Shown: positions 36,874-48,534, counted from the stretch's first letter. The stretch: 64,000 bases of DNA from Tridacna crocea (GCA_943736015.1 OX031060.1:516001-580000); one strand, 5' to 3'. Translations and numbers: made by a program. Notes: generated from the letters alone by a model not told the origin.

Positions 36874-36984
36874 TCATTGAAGCGTGTGCCCCTACATCTG
36901 GCTGCAGCGGTTCCCCCTTGACTAGTTGTGAGACAAGTCATTCTGTTGAGGGGGTAAGTGAACCAGGAATCTGTCTGCCAAAAT
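36874..36984 (+). CDS. Exon D': diverged four-cysteine module
   Basis: A 111-nt phase 1-1 exon between 'gttatctag' and 'gtaagtgt'. Four cysteines: AC, GC, SC, IC. It ends CLPK and then T, joined to A' as T|TG (Leu). It replaces the FTYCHKNHG core of D1-D3 with a Ser/Glu/Val-rich loop. Confidence 0.8.
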
Positions 36985-37531
36985 GTAAGTGTAATTTCAC
37001 GTTATTATTAAATTCTAGCCTGTACCACAAAAGCCTTTTCTAAGCACTCCGTGAAAAACAGAAAATAGTGCTAACCTGCATTCTTGCTTTTATCATTCAA
37101 TATTTTCAGCCATTTCGAAAAGAAATTCTGTGATTTGAGCAACATTCAATGGATCGTCTTCAAACTTTTTTTTTCAAAAATGGTGCATGCAGCCTGATTT
37201 TGGGATCTACACTGTCCGATAGGGAGATATCTTTATTTTAAAAAGATACCTTTGCTAAAGGGACATTTTGGGGTTTCTTTGCTATCTGCTTGAAAGTATC
37301 ATTTCAGTGATATAGCGGATGAGGGTGAACAAAAGTTGCAACCAAGTATCGATAGCAAACCTTATCTCTGCTCGGAGAAAAGAGGACACGTCACAAGTTT
37401 TACCTTTGCCAAATGTTTTCCTTTCGTTCCTTTTGGGCTTTGGATATTGCTTTCACATTTAACCTGCTAAATAAATATGGTGAAACTTTCAAACCAGTTC
37501 AAAACCTGAACCTCAGTGTTGCTGTTTCAAT

Positions 37532-37650
37532 AGTACATTTTGGGGAAAAACCTCAATGTTGCTATTTCAATCATATAGTAGTACATTTAGGGGAAAAACC
37601 TCAATGTCGCTGTTTCAATAGTACATTTTGGGAAAAAACACCTCAATGTC
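37532..37650. repeat. Short tandem repeat, about 40-50 bp units
   Basis: Three imperfect units share 'agtacatttNgggNaaaa' and 'cctcaatgtNgctNtttcaat'. Intronic; no function apparent. Confidence 0.7.
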
Positions 37651-37978
37651 AGGTGGTGTATATCCGAGATCAGACCACACGTTCTGGGTAGTCTGATCTT
37701 GATGTAAACTATTAGCAAAGGGTCCTTGAGTAGTCTAAGAGTTAAAAGTTCTTTTATGATATTCATTATATAATTATTATACTGGAAGATTATTAGCTTG
37801 ATTGTTTGTGGTGTAAATATTCTGTCTCTAAAACGGAGTGTGACGCGGTTGATAAACGAGTCCGAAGGACAAGTCTTTTAAAGGCATCGAATCTCATTCG
37901 ACATGGAATTTTTTAATATTACACGCAACCAAATGATTAAAAAAAGTAGTTTCGGCAAACATTCTAGAACAATATCGT

Positions 37979-38462
37979 CACTAGTGATGATACTTTAGTT
38001 TTATTTCATGCTTTCCGGTAAGATATCGAGAAATAGCAGTGAAAATATTTTTCGATCTTACACTGGTACCACCAGTGAAAATACCGATTTTCACGTTCTT
38101 GTTGCCTAGGTAAATTGCGCGTGCCCTAACAACCAGATAGGAAATATGACGTCATATACCTTATATTTCTCGACGTAACGTTGCTATGCAGGAGGGGTAC
38201 GCCACGGGAAATAAGGGAAAAGAACTATACTGGATTTTGATAAAGCTCCTCCCAGAAAGGGTAAAAAGCATGAAATAAATAGACTATTTGTTTTTTTTTT
38301 TCGGTGAAAGATCGAAATTTATTTCATCGAGTGGACACCATCTGTAATATTTTCACGAGTGACGCAGCCACTCGTGAAAATATTACCGATGGCGTTCACG
38401 AGATGAAATAAATTTCGATCTTTCACCGAAAAAAACGAATATCCTCTATATCATCACTAGTG
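37979..38462. mobile_element. 484-bp foldback MITE with long internal hairpin
   Basis: Perfect 14-bp terminal inverted repeats: CACTAGTGATGATA at 37979-37992 and TATCATCACTAGTG at 38449-38462. The right part holds a hairpin (38300-38430) with arms of about 62 bases starting ttcggtgaaagatcgaaa, and the left part starts with the 'ttatttcatgctttccgg' motif. A second copy lacking clear ends is at about 59874-60290, and an inverted partial copy at about 61140-61275. No ORF. Confidence 0.75.
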
Positions 38463-38583
38463 GTATAATTCTCTGTGAAATCCCAGCTATTTACTGATAC
38501 GGATATGATTAATATGAATTTATGTTAATGTGCTGTTTAACGATTGAGTAATACGCTAAGAAAAAAGTGGCTATTTTTTTCAG

Positions 38584-38694
38584 TGATCTGCTCAACCGAT
38601 ACAGATTGTATTAGCATTCCAAATACGGAGTGTTCGGAGCAAGTATGTAACTGTCTACCAACTCATTCCCTAATTGGAGGCCTTTGTAAGGAGG
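38584..38694 (+). CDS. Exon A': diverged six-cysteine EB-like module
   Basis: A 111-nt phase 1-1 exon between 'ttttttcag' and 'gtaagact'. Six cysteines in the A pattern: IC, DC, EC, VC, NC, LC, with a VCNCLPTHS segment in place of ICDCREGF. It joins D' (T|TG) and B3 (G|AA = Glu). Confidence 0.82.
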
Positions 38695-40369
38695 GTAAGA
38701 CTTACTTTTCTTTCCTTTTCCACAATATTCCCTTGTTATCATACATATATATTTTGTAATCTTATTGGGTATGACAATTTCATTTGACATTTTAACATTT
38801 GCAATAGTTTTGAGATTCTTCCATATCAGTTTTGGATTTTTATACGCCGGAAGGGTAGTATTATGTTATATACCCGGTCGTCCGTCCGTCCATCCGTCCG
38901 TCCGTCCGTCGGTCCGTCCGTCCGTCCGTCCGTTAGCAATTTCTTATGTGTGCAACTCCTCCTACAGTTTTCATCGGAATTATTTGAAACTTGCCACAAT
39001 GAATCTCTATGATGTCTAGTTGTGCACCTGGGTCTTAGAATTTTGATCGCTGTTTGCGTTCCAAAATTATCTGCCCTTGATTTCTGAAATAACCAACTTT
39101 TCACTTTGAATTTTTGTTCAGGCCATAACGTCCATACCATAAAAGGTATCAAATTGAAACTACATACACTGATAGAACACAATATGGAGAAGTGCAGTGC
39201 ACATGAAACATAACTCTGACACTTCAATTTTTTCAGTTATTGCCCTTTGTTAATTTTCAGTTTGAATTTTTGTCCAGGCCATAACTTCCAAACTATAAAA
39301 GCTAATAACTTGCAACTTTATACACTGATAGAACACATTATTGAGAAGTGCAGTGCATATGAACCATAACTCTGCCACTTATTTTTTTTTGAGTTATTGC
39401 CCTTTGTTAATTTTCAGTTTGAATATTTGTCCAGGCCATAATTTGCAAACTATAAAAGCTAATAACTTGCAACTTTATACACTGATAGAACACATTATGG
39501 AGAAGTGCATTGCACACGAAACATAACTCTGCGACCTTTATTTTTTTAGTTATTTTCCTTTGTTAATTTTCAGTTCGAATTTTTGTCCAGGCCATAACTC
39601 CCAAACTTTAAAACCTATCATCTTGAAATTTCAAAGACTAATAGAACACATTATGAAGAAGTGCACTGCACAAGAACCATAACTCTGCCATCCTCTTTTT
39701 TTAGTTTTTGCCCTTTGTTCGTTTTCTCTTTGAATTTTCGTCTGGGCCATAATTTCTAAAATATAAAAGCTATGATCTTGAACCTTTCATAACTTATAGA
39801 ACACCTTGTGGAGAACAGCAATTCACAAAATTTGTAACTATGCCACCCTTCTTTTTTTAGCTATTGCCCTTTAATATTTTTCACATATCATGGAGATTAA
39901 CTACTCTTCATTCATGGCCCTTCCGTCATTTCAACTCATTTCACTGACAAGCCCCTTAGGGCGTATATGCGCCGCTTTGCGAAGCTCTTGTTATTATTTT
40001 CTATGGCGTCATTGGAGTAATTTTCCTTACTGCGCTTTATCATGTATTTAACTTCATTTTGGAGCAATTCTTTTATAAGAAATGTTTATCTCCTGCGCAG
40101 GAAATAGGTTGCAGATTAGACAACTCATACCCAGTGAACTGACAATATGTTTAGACTTCTCTCTTTGTATTAATTGTTGAACTTTTTTTTTTCTCAAAAA
40201 GTGACAATCAGAGAAAATAAACATATCTGGCGTTTGAACTTTGGACTCGGTATAAAGATATAAAGATTTTATAAAAATAGAAATGGCGTATACTTGTTAG
40301 TTTATATTGGTTTGACAGCAAAAGTAGTTCCGCACTGCATTTATGAAAGAGTTTTATTTTCTGTTTTAG
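38695..40369 (+). other. Intron A'-B3
   Basis: 1.7 kb, mostly a repetitive element with a GTCC minisatellite (38876-38934) and five ~157-bp tandem units (about 39095-39860). Near 40100-40150 the sequence resembles the unit intron around 5110-5180. Confidence 0.65.
38842..39992. repeat. Repeat element with GTCC minisatellite and 157-bp tandem units
   Basis: It starts 'acgccggaagggtagtatta', followed by (GTCC)n at 38876-38934. Five degenerate units follow with the core 'tttgtccaggccataac' at about 39110, 39265, 39422, 39580 and 39733. The end is 'cccttagggcgtatatgcgcc'. The layout is like widespread molluscan non-coding repeats. No ORF supports autonomy. Confidence 0.7.
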
Positions 40370-40471
40370 AAACAAACACCGACGGAACAATAAACTGTGC
40401 CAGTACGAACGACTGTACCCAGATATTTAGTCAGCTAGATTGTGATACAACTAAGAATTTGTGTAAAATAG
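40370..40471 (+). CDS. Exon B3: four-cysteine module, older copy
   Basis: A 102-nt phase 1-1 exon, clearly related to B1/B2: the shared core is DGTINCAS and DCTQIFSQLDCDTTK, with a few substitutions (for example Thr-Asn for Ala-Lys). Donor 'gtatttttgatattta' is conserved. It belongs to the older unit B3-C3-D3-A4, the likely relative of the segment that was recently triplicated. Confidence 0.88.
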
Positions 40472-41241
40472 GTATTTTTGATATTTAATTATTCTTTCAT
40501 ACAAAAAGAAGTTTCCTATTTTTTTATTATTTTGGCGATTTTATTTACTTATTAGATTATTAGATTTCAAAGGTGGGTCCAGAAGGTATTTAAATGCATG
40601 AATGCATTAACCCTTTTGCTACTAAGGGCGACTCACTGACCTTTTGCAGACAGTGTAGACCAAGATCAGATTGCACAGAACTTGATCTGTCCGATAAGGA
40701 ATATTATTCCCCAAAATACAACTTTGTAATAGCAGTATTTTGGTTTATACTATCGGAATGACAATTTTATTTTAGTTACTAAGCGGGATAAGGATTATTA
40801 AGTTCAGCATTCTCAGATGTTTGTGTGGACATAAGGACATGAAAATCGTCAAATTTTAAATACCTGTTATCTAGTGGATAAATCATTACACTTATCATGT
40901 CTGCTTTTTAAATGAAATAGTCTGTGTTAACCCTGTTTTTTCTTCTTCTTCAAGAGTACAAGAAAGAGTTCAGGAAAAATTTTGCATACTCGAAACTAAA
41001 TTATTTTATGGTACTGCTCCATTTATTGTTTAAACCAAAACACAGTAAATCCCAGTAAAATGTCGGTGGGTTATTTCAACTAAAGCCATAGATAGGCCGA
41101 ATAAAGATAATAAGTTATACTATCAGAATCAAAATATAGCTTGCAGATTTTGCATGTGCAAATAAATGTAATGATAAGATCATATAATGTTAAACTGAAG
41201 GTAAACTCACATACACACCGTGTTCGTTGACTATCTTTCAG
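40472..41241 (+). other. Intron B3-C3
   Basis: About 770 bases, partly alignable by eye with 5440-6011 of unit 1 ('cattctcagatgttt', 'aaatgtcggtgggttatttcaa'), so the introns share ancestry. No extra exon. Confidence 0.65.
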
Positions 41242-41319
41242 ACGAAGTGACCAGCTGTGCAAGTGAAGCTGATTGCAGTCATTCATTGCTGACCTGTCGT
41301 GATGGCCTTTGCTATCCAG
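41242..41319 (+). CDS. Exon C3: compact four-cysteine module, older copy
   Basis: A 78-nt phase 1-1 exon, four cysteines, close to C1/C2 (SC-x5-DC-x6-TC-x4-LC, ending YPG), with Ser to Ala and Ala to Glu changes. Acceptor 'ctttcag', donor 'gtaaatat'. Confidence 0.88.
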
Positions 41320-41667
41320 GTAAATATCATTTCTCTTTTAAATCGTCAATGGAGACACACTAATTCTGTAAGGGCATATATTTCAATTACAATTTGCGTT
41401 AGATTCACTCTTGCCTTCGAGAAGCTGTTTTATTGCTGGAGCCACCTGCAGAGAATCGTTTTTTTTTTTTTCATTTTTTTTTTTAAATTGTATTTAGTCC
41501 GACTTTTTAATTTGTCCTATGTTCGTTTGAATCGGAAAGAAGAATGATCCTTCGATACACAGATAATACACTCATATCAAAGTACTTGCACCGACTGGGC
41601 CGGCCGACGTGAGTCGATAATGTTTGCAGATGCATTTAACAACATTTGTTTTACGCTCCTATTACAG
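41320..41667 (+). other. Intron C3-D3
   Basis: About 350 bases with T-runs near 41460-41485. It ends with the 'gagtcgataatgtttgcagatgcattt' motif before the D3 acceptor, the same motif as in C1-D1. Confidence 0.6.
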
Positions 41668-41772
41668 TGGCAGAAAATTGCACGGAAGACAGGGACTGTG
41701 CCTCCGCCCCATTTACGTACTGCCACAAAAATCATGGACTGCAATCATATCCCGACGGTTTATGTATACCAA
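41668..41772 (+). CDS. Exon D3: four-cysteine module, older copy
   Basis: A 105-nt phase 1-1 exon with the conserved FTYCHKNHGLQSYPDG core of D1/D2. Four cysteines (NC, DC, YC, LC). It ends in A and joins A4 through A|GG (Arg). Confidence 0.88.
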
Positions 41773-42802
41773 GTAAGTTAAATATTCTTTCAAGTTTTAA
41801 CTTTCTGTAAGTCACTGTTCTTCATTGTTTGTAGAGGGACTATGGTGAGAGGGAAGGTCAGAATTTACGTAAGAAAATACATATGTAATTAGAACTTTCA
41901 AGATCTGTATGATTCTGAAAGTATAATCCTTATAAAATAATGTTGACCATCAAAAAATGGTAAAGAAATGGAAAGATGCTGTTTTCTTAGCCAAAAAAAA
42001 AACAACAGATTCTCTTGCAAAATCGAGGTTATCTAACCTTCAACGAAACGACCTCGTTTTTCAATGGCCCGGAGATAGAAGCCTTTCGAAAAGAATATGT
42101 GCAAAGAAGCAAACCGCATTTTTCTTTTGCTTACAACGTTTTCTATCATTTCTGAGACTTTTGGTTTTGTTTGAGCTACATTTCATTTGTCGTCTGTAAA
42201 TGCTTCAATATGGACACGTGAAAAAAAGAAATATTCGTTTAGTAAAAAAAAACTTAACAGCCATTTAAGATAACTACCGGAGTATGGGGCAATGTCACAC
42301 TTGAAATAATTAGTAAGTGTAAAGTAGAAATATTCCAAGCTAGTACTTTTACATTCATGAATGGAAGTTAATGATTTGACGTTCAGGTTGGACGCTATAG
42401 TTGGATGTTAGTTATTGGATGTTTACCCTTTACTTGGACCCCTTTGTTTTATATTTGTTGGTTCTGTCTTTTAAAGACTGAAAACACCGTGGGAAAGGAG
42501 GAACTTTATTGATTTATGTTATATTTCATGTTTCTATTCTTTAGAAATGCTGTGGGTAAAGAAATGTCGTAATTTAAGCTGGGGAATTATTTCCCCGTCA
42601 AAGTGAATATTTTCCTCCTGCCGAAAATTTAGCACTATTTTTTTTTTAGAAAATATCGGTTATCCGCTTAATTGACTTGAGATCATTAGTTTTAAATATG
42701 GCATTCGCTGACAAAATAATGAGAGTAAATATAATATATAATTTATTTCATCAGCTTTTGGTTAATACGGGGTTATAAATTTGCCTCAAAAGGGAAAGGT
42801 CC

Positions 42803-42842
42803 GCGAAAATAACTCGTGCCTTACGGCACTCGTTATTTTCGC
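42803..42842. repeat. Short palindrome, 40 bp
   Basis: Arms gcgaaaataactcgtgcc and its near-complement ggcactcgttattttcgc around 'tta'. More weakly paired flanks (aaagggaaagg...ctttccctt) extend it, so it is probably the centre of a foldback element. Confidence 0.65.
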
Positions 42843-43074
42843 ATATCTTTCCCTTCTTTCCACACATATTTCCCCATATTAGCCACAAGTTGATGAAATA
42901 AACTCTATATGGTGGTCATTGGTCTGTGTTGAACACTTTGAGTCTGTCGGTTTTTCATTGAAGCTTTATGAAATTTCTCATTCTCCCTTGCAATAAAACT
43001 GCATATTGTAAAGTCTTTTTTTTTCTAATATATATTGTTGACCACTTTCTGTGAACAAGTTTTTTTTTTTTTTT

Positions 43075-43247
43075 AACATTTTTTATACTTGCTCCAGGTT
43101 ATAGGAGAAACAAAAGTGGCCGTTTGAAGTTCATTTCACAAGGATACAACAATCAGGTGGCAATTCTTCAGCTAACATACACTGGAATGAACTTCTAAAC
43201 GGCCACTTTTGTTTCTCCTATAGATTGGAGCAAGTATGCAAAATGTT
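43075..43247. mobile_element. 173-bp foldback element with ~60-bp arms
   Basis: The left arm (from 'aacattttttatacttgctcc') and right arm (to 'gcaagtatgcaaaatgtt') are inverted copies that share 'ctataggagaaacaaaag'-like and 'tggccgttt' cores, with a ~50-bp unique centre. Likely a MITE; no clear target-site duplication seen. Confidence 0.65.
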
Positions 43248-44299
43248 GATAAAAACAAATTGTGACGTATATCTGGACGTCAACCATATATAGTATTGTG
43301 GTGAAAAGATTCCCGATTTTGCCAACAGAAGAACTCCCTTTTTCGAAAAAAGGAAAACTAGTTGCTTGCGCATGCGTGGTGTCTACCAGCCAAAACAGCT
43401 TAAAAAAGAGAAGCATAGAATATTGAAATTCTGTAAGCAATAAGAAAAAACATTAAAATAATTCTCTGTGAAAGAAATGTTATCCGAAAAAGCAAGCATG
43501 AAGTTTTCAAAAATTGATATTACACCGAAATGACAGAATTCTTCTTGATTCATATTTTGAGAATAAAACATGTAATTATGATTTAGCTAAAAAGAAACGA
43601 TATCATTTCAGTTTAACTTCAACGTAATCGGACCATCAGATCGATGTATAAATATACAGGATTTCTATTTTTTAATGGCATTGTCTCAAAACAACTGTTC
43701 CAAAAAGCAGTTCAGTACCTGATAGATATATAAGATCTGGCATGAGTTTGTGTTTGAGATTTTTTTTTTCTGGAGTCAATCAAAATTGAAATTAGGGGAG
43801 TGATTTGTGAACTTAATAATATTTTTCGTGGGCGAGTTTCATAACGTTTTATGTCAAAAAGCAACGGATGTCGGAATCTTTTTATCACATGACTGTATCT
43901 CATAAATTATAGTTCCTAAATTGTTAAAACATAGGTCTAAATGTCCATGTACATTGACAGCCTATTTGTTTCTTTGACAGGTTTGTACATCATAGACAAA
44001 ACATAATTCCAATGAACTTACATATATCGGTTTTGTTTTACATTTAAGATACTAAAACTTTCTGCTTTGTCACGATCATTAGTTTTGATATCAATACCAC
44101 ACAGGAATCTTTGTAGGCTATGTTTTAGAAATGAGGCGTATGATTACAGTTCGTTGGCCAAATAGGACACTGCATTTTTATAAATGTCACATGTGTTATA
44201 CAAGGAAATTCGTAATTACTTCCTTACATTAAAAACAAGATAGTAATTATATCACATAGCTTGGTAATACAAAGTTTAGTCGTTTCGTTTTTCTAACAG

Positions 44300-44419
44300 G
44301 GACCTGCAGCTCTTTGTCTAATTGCACAGACTACATATCTGACCTTGCGGTTGAATGCGACGGCTCTATCTGTGATTGTAGAGAGGGATTTGACGAAGTC
44401 GATGGGACGTGTCACAAAG
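44300..44419 (+). CDS. Exon A4: six-cysteine EB/EGF-like module, older copy
   Basis: A 120-nt phase 1-1 exon, closely related to A1-A3: CSSLSNC, then SICDCREGFDEVDG, six cysteines. Acceptor 'ttctaacag', donor 'gtataaca'. It joins D3 (A|GG) and A'' (G|TT = Val). It is the most similar relative of A1-A3 outside the recent array. Confidence 0.88.
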
Positions 44420-46153
44420 GTATAACATTTTTCGTTTTTTGTTTGTTTGTATCGGAGCAAATGTTTCTTGACTTTCTGTTTTGTACTTTTTCCGTTATTC
44501 GCACCAAAGTTTACATAATATTTCTATTATGTTAACCCTGAACCAGTTAAATAAGGGAATGGGAAATTTAAAGGTGAGTATCTAGAATTTTCACATCCTA
44601 CCAAACTGAAAAATATATGTATCACCGAAATTTATATGAAAAAGCAATATAAATCATCAATAATTAAGAATCATAAAATTACAAAAAAAAAAATACATTT
44701 TTGGTGTTATTCCCTTAAAAGGCTACGTAGCATAAGCTATTTTTAGATTTCCGCCAAAAAAATTTAAAAAAGCATTGTGGGAATGTTAAGTGACTGGCAT
44801 GTGACTAATGACGCTGAAATTTCATAGCATAACAAGCACATAATTATTTTCAATAATGTCTTCTTCGGATGCTGTGTTTGAAGCTTCGTCTGTATATTTC
44901 TGGTATGTAAATGAGCGAGTTGCTCATGTAAAACCATACCGTGTTTCCGTCGGTGTCGACCTCGACTGTTGTAAATCTCTAATTTCTCTTGTTGTCAGAT
45001 GGTTTTCCACTACCGGGGTTTCACGATGGAAAATTATAAGGCCTTTGGAATATAAGGATGTTTTTTTGTATTCTTGTAAAATTTCCTCCCAAAATCTGAA
45101 GGGTCATCTTTAAGGTTTAAATTAAAATCCACATTTTGCAATTCTTAGCGTACTTTTAAGAGAAAATATATCTCATTAGGCACACGTTCTGTGCACTCTG
45201 ATATTGACATACACTGCCCGCAAAGGATCGTTGAGTCGTGCTAAGCAGGCTAATAGTCAAATTCAAAATCACATACGATGCTCGGGTCAAAATTAGTTTT
45301 CCTATACCATACTTACACTTTCAAAACTGGAACATGCCTCTCTATACATGTATTGTCGTCTTCGGAAGAAAAAAAATAATTGGTGAAATTTTTGTGTGCA
45401 CAACACCACAGATGTTATTATTTACTATATAATTATAAGAAAAATTCTAAGAAAGAAGCTGCAGCCGCGAGCTTGCAAAGCATTCTAAAAACTTGATTTG
45501 CTGAACTTTATTTAATTTATTGAGAATCACCAGGGTGATATTAACCGTTACTTCTACATAGCATTCTTAGTCTAATTCTGATTTTAGCAAGTAAAGCAAT
45601 TTCTCACTGGCTAAACCAAATGGTCTAGGCAATCAGACATTGCGTTACTTTACTAAAATATCTCGAGAATTATACCAAATATAATAATGGTAGGTGAATA
45701 CTTGTCGAGGACTGTAACAAGTTTTTTTAAGAAATGACTGACCTTCTACACGGTATAAGTCCAGTGTGTATAAAAACTAAGGTTTTAATTAAAATCGTAT
45801 ATCTAAATACGGATAAAATTACTTCAAAAACACATGGTTTGATTGTGGAACCGCTTTGGCAAACACTAAACGATGCAAAAATACGTCTACAAATTTTAAT
45901 CGTTTGAAGTTTGAAATCGACCAGAAAAGGTTGTGAACAGATTTCCTTATGGTTTGTAAAGAAATCATCATTTTATTGCATTTGACCAAAAGATAAGGCT
46001 TTATACAAACCAAATTGACCAATTTTGATCGGATATAATCTGTCATAAGATATTAGCCGACACAGTGTAAAACAGAGTTACTTAGTTTAAATAGTTTCAT
46101 CCATACAATTAGGAATTTGCAGTCATTGTGTTTGTTTATTGATCTACTTTTAG
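44420..46153 (+). other. Intron A4-A''
   Basis: 1.7 kb without a recognised exon or mobile element. An ORF at 44856-45113 has no domain I recognise and no splice-site support. Confidence 0.55.
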
Positions 46154-46276
46154 TTCTCAACAGTTCTTGCACTTCGGACAGTCAGTGTCCTTTGGACAAC
46201 GCATATTGCGACCTCCTTACTGAGACATGTCAGTGCCAATCTGCCTATGAGAAAACTGGTGAATTGTGCACCCCAA
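46154..46276 (+). CDS. Exon A'': six-cysteine EB-like module
   Basis: A 123-nt phase 1-1 exon between 'ctacttttag' and 'gtatgtac'. Six cysteines: SC, QC, YC, TC, QC, LC, with CQCQSAYEKTGELC at the end, the A pattern in diverged form. It is the last cysteine-rich module and joins the next exon as A|AT (Asn). Two A-type modules in a row (A4, A'') break the ABCD order at the end of the array. Confidence 0.82.
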
Positions 46277-46523
46277 GTATGTACTGTACCAGTAATACTC
46301 TTTTTACTTTTTCAAGAAGACAGAAATTACACTAGTTAAAGTTAAACGCATCTGCAGTTTACAAAATGAATGCGTCTCAATAATATGATGTGTCTTCACT
46401 GTAGAGAAAAGGGAAAATATAGTAAAATGACGTTATGCTCGTTATCAGTATTTTTCCTTTTCTTCACATTTTTTTTCAAATGACTTATTTTTCAGGGTCA
46501 TTAAAACATTGTCTTCTTTTTTT

Positions 46524-47945
46524 AGCTCACGTGAGCATGAAGTGCTCAGAGTGCGCTATTCTAATAGTGCTGTGTCCGTCGTCCGTCGTCAACTTTTTAC
46601 CTTGTGTACGCTCTAGAGGCCACATTTTTGTCCGATATTCATGAAAATTGGTCAGAATAATTGCCTCGATGATATCTCGGACGAGTTCGAAATTGGGTCA
46701 TGTCAAGTCAAAAACAAGGTCACTAGGTCAGATCTTACAAAAAACATTGTGTAAGCTTTAGAGGCCACATTTTCAGTCTGATACTCATGAAAGCTGGTCA
46801 GAATGTTTGCCTCGATAATATCTCGGAAGACTTCGAAAATGGGTCATGTCAGGTCAAACACTAGGTCACTAGGTCAAATCTTAGAAAAACCTTGTGTACG
46901 ATCTAGAGGCCACATTTTCAGTCCAAAACTCTTGAAAGTTGGTCAGAATGTGAGCCTTGATAATACCTCAGACGAATTCGAAAATGGGTCATGTCAGGTC
47001 AAAAACTAGTTCACTAGGTCAAATCTTAGAAAAACCTTGTACGCTCTAGAGACCTCATTTTCAGTCCAAAACTCTTGAAAGTTGGTCAGAATGTTTGTCT
47101 TCATACTATCTTGGATGAGTTAGAAAAAGAGTCATGTCGGGTCAAAAACTAGGTCACCAGGTCAAATCTTAGAAAAATCTTTTGCACGCTCTAGAGGCCA
47201 CAGTTAGTCAAAATGTTTGTCTTGTTGATATCTGGGACGAGTTTGAAAATGGGTCATGTTGGGTCAAAAACTAGATTACCAGGTCAAATCTTAGAAAAAC
47301 CTTGTATACCCTCTGGATGCCACATTTTCAGTCCAACACCCGTGAAAATTGGTCAGAATTTTTGCCTTAATAATATCTTGCATGAATATGAAAATGGGTC
47401 ATGTTGGTTCAAAAACTAGGTCAAAAGATCAAATGTTATAATTATTTTGTGTATGCTCTGGAGGACACATTTTCAGTCTGATACTCCTGAAACTTTTTCA
47501 TAATATTTGTCTGATACCTTAAATGAGTCTGAAAATGGGTTCATGTGGAGTGAAAAACTAGGTCATTAGGTCAAATATTAGAAAAACCTTGTGTACACTC
47601 TAGAGGCCACATTTTCTGCCTGATACTCTTCAAACCTGGTCAGAATTTTTGTTTTGGTGATGTCTCAAAAGAGTTTGATAATGGGTAATTTTCGGGTCCA
47701 AAACTAGGTCACTTGGTCAAATCTTAGAAAAACCTTTTGAACGCTGTAGAGGCCACATTGTCAGTCCAATACTCAAGAAACTTGGTCAGAATGTTTGTCG
47801 TATTGATATCTCAAAAGTGTTTGATAATGGGTAATGTCTGATAAAAAACTAGGTAACTGGGAAAGTAAATTGAAAATGGTTCATGTTTGGTCAATAGGCT
47901 CAGGTGAGCGATTTCAGGGCCATCATGGCCCTCTTGTGTTAGGAA
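46524..47945. repeat. 142-bp tandem repeat block, nine units
   Basis: It starts 'tagctcacgtgagcatgaagtg' and ends 'ctcaggtgagcgatttcagg' with 'ccatcatggccctcttgt'. Between are nine degenerate units of about 122-148 bp with the core 'ctctagaggccacattttcag' plus 'gggtcatgt' and 'aggtcaaatcttagaaaa'. Unit cores lie at about 46611, 46759, 46903, 47044, 47190, 47312, 47456, 47598 and 47745. ORFs within it simply follow the repeat. A second block surrounds the gypsy element at 52853-60985. Confidence 0.85.
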
Positions 47946-48534
47946 GAAAAAGTCATTTTTATACAAAAGCATCTAAGAGCCTTTGCAACGTCAGAATGCT
48001 AACTTGTGGCTAAATACATTACCTTGTAACTTCGCGCGACATGTTTTATTTCCTTCACATATGATAAATGTCCAAATATAACGAGACATATCTTGATTTT
48101 TGTTTTCATTGGATGATCATTTTTTTGGAAATGTGAAATTAGTGGTAGTAAGTTAGTAACAAGAGGTTAATAACTATATCATGAAATTACATAATAATGG
48201 TTTTTGTTTAGAACAGATAGGTTTTGGGATTTGAATGTGGAATCTTTTGTGGCTCAAAATGAAGAAATATTATGAAAAGTAACGACGCCAACAATTACCT
48301 CTTGTTCGTAATTGTTTTACATATTCTTTAGCACCCTATCTTTCCCAGAAGAATATCGCCCCCTCATATTCGTTGGTAGACACACGTGAATGATCCCATT
48401 GTGTTTTGGTAATCAAGCGTGACGGGTCTAGATACACCAGGGATAGAAGGGGATCAGGCACTTTGCCCATGGCCTCGCACAATACTGCTTCTCTTTGTTA
48501 TCTTTGTTTCAGCCGTTAATCGAAAGGATATAAT

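Larger units (their letters stand above)
36985..38583 (+). other. Intron D'-A'
   Basis: 1.6 kb. A short direct repeat 'acattttggggaaaaacctcaatgt' recurs three times with variations at about 37532-37650, and a 484-bp foldback element fills 37979-38462. Confidence 0.6.
41773..44299 (+). other. Intron D3-A4
   Basis: 2.5 kb. 41941-42400 is a diverged version of the unit boundary region (compare 6775-7150, with 'aatggaaagatgctgttttc' and 'tttgtcgtctgtaaatgctt'). 43560-43720 resembles 2180-2330. Between them lie a hairpin at 42803-42842 and a 173-bp foldback element at 43075-43247. No exon supported. Confidence 0.65.

Noticed and set aside
44856..45113. 85-codon ORF in intron A4-A''
   Set aside because: No recognisable domain, no acceptor/donor pair, and not needed for the reading frame.
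46524..47945. CRISPR-like array
   Set aside because: Units are degenerate over their full length with no conserved repeat/unique spacer alternation; the genome is eukaryotic.
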